A stretch of DNA of 7,026 bases, taken from an uncultured Micavibrio sp. (GTDB taxonomy: Bacteria > Pseudomonadota > Alphaproteobacteria > Micavibrionales > UBA1664). Position numbers and translations under genes: made by a program. The notes under the pieces were generated by a model. The model did no database searches, was not told the origin of the DNA, and saw nothing but the letters and a program-made list of their open reading frames with translations. Each line of letters begins with the position of its first letter. Within the stretch, counting starts at the first letter, position 1. The stretch lies in the NCBI GenBank assembly GCA_913057885.1, contig CAJXOI010000041.1, positions 1-7,026 on the forward strand. Reading direction: 5' to 3'. Below are positions 6,572-7,026 of the stretch, piece by piece.

Positions 6572-7026
6572 TTATTCTTCGATAATATATCCCGCTCCGC
6601 GGACTGTTTTAATGATGGGGGTGTCAAACCCCTTATCGATTTTGGCACGCAGACGCGAAATATGAACATCAATCACGTTGGTTTGGGGGTCAAAGTGATA
6701 ATCCCACACATTTTCCAACAACATCGTGCGGGTCACGACCTTGTTTTTATTCCTTAATAAATAGTCCAGCAGTCGGAATTCCGTGGATTGCAAATCGATA
6801 TTATGTTGTCCCCGCGTAACTTTTCGAGAGAGCAGATCCACCTTAAGATCATGTGCAGCAAGCGTTGTATCTTGGTCGCTACCGTTTTGACGGCTTATGC
6901 GATTGGCCATCACTTCGATGCGGGCCAAAAGCTCGTTAAAAGAAAAGGGTTTGACAAGGTAATCATCGCCGCCCGATCGCAACCCTTTGACGCGGTCATC
7001 CACCTCGCCCAGCGCGGAAAGAATAA
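6572..7026 (-). CDS. OmpR/PhoB-family response regulator, N-terminus outside window
   Basis: The C-terminal 150 residues of a DNA-binding response regulator are present; the open frame runs past the right edge, so the first codons and the phospho-acceptor Asp are not visible. What remains of the receiver domain includes the switch Ser in LSALGE and the conserved Lys in DDYLVKPF. After a linker comes the winged-helix DNA-binding domain: STEFRLLDYLL, then NVIDVHISRLRAKID (recognition helix) and the terminal hairpin TVRGAGYI. The GTG at 7003 is internal to the domain and is not a real start. It pairs with the kinase 2 nt downstream. It may regulate the lipid-modification genes downstream, but no binding site could be identified. 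The family call is secure; the target genes are inferred. Confidence 0.95.
   Translation of the reverse strand, partial: ILSALGEVDDRVKGLRSGGDDYLVKPFSFNELLARIEVMANRISRQNGSDQDTTLAAHDLKVDLLSRKVTRGQHNIDLQSTEFRLLDYLLRNKNKVVTRTMLLENVWDYHFDPQTNVIDVHISRLRAKIDKGFDTPIIKTVRGAGYIIEE

Overview
The window looks like a chromosomal fragment from an alphaproteobacterium, with a base composition that appears by eye to be in the mid-40s % G+C. The main reasons are the two-component sensor (its H-box region, with IAHDLRTPLTRLRN, resembles alphaproteobacterial QseC/CreC-like kinases) and the FAD protein - DUF1365 - Cfa-like methyltransferase gene order, which is well known in that class. Species cannot be named from the sequence.

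All eight genes lie on the minus strand, so transcription runs from high to low coordinates. In that order they are: an OmpR-family response regulator cut by the right edge (6572-7026), its HAMP-containing histidine kinase (5274-6569), an FAD/NAD(P)-binding amine-oxidase-like protein (3976-5226), a DUF1365 protein (3200-3985), a Cfa-like SAM-dependent fatty-acyl methyltransferase (1992-3152), a secreted chalcone-isomerase-like protein (1427-1999), a probable lipoprotein alpha/beta-hydrolase (476-1333), and a short-chain dehydrogenase cut by the left edge (1-472). Packing is tight. Two junctions overlap by 8-10 nt, two have gaps of 2-3 nt, and the three larger gaps (45-50 nt) hold no recognisable rho-independent terminator. 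No stretch over 300 bases lacks a gene. No RNA gene, mobile element or CRISPR array was seen.

The six genes from 5226 downward resemble an envelope lipid-modification cluster. The FAD protein, DUF1365 and Cfa-like trio is associated in Rhodobacter with the singlet-oxygen sigma-E/ChrR response and with methylated/furan fatty-acid synthesis; this is recalled family knowledge. The Cfa-like enzyme lacks two residues of the E. coli cyclopropane-synthase active site, which fits a methyl-transferring rather than a ring-forming role. Chalcone-isomerase-like and SDR genes are usual companions of such clusters; the lipoprotein hydrolase is a less familiar addition. The upstream two-component system points to envelope sensing as a possible input, but shared transcription across the 47-nt gap is inferred, not shown.

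The points most worth checking are the SDR, whose catalytic Tyr position carries Asp, the altered active site of the Cfa-like enzyme, and the two-component-system/lipid-cluster linkage.
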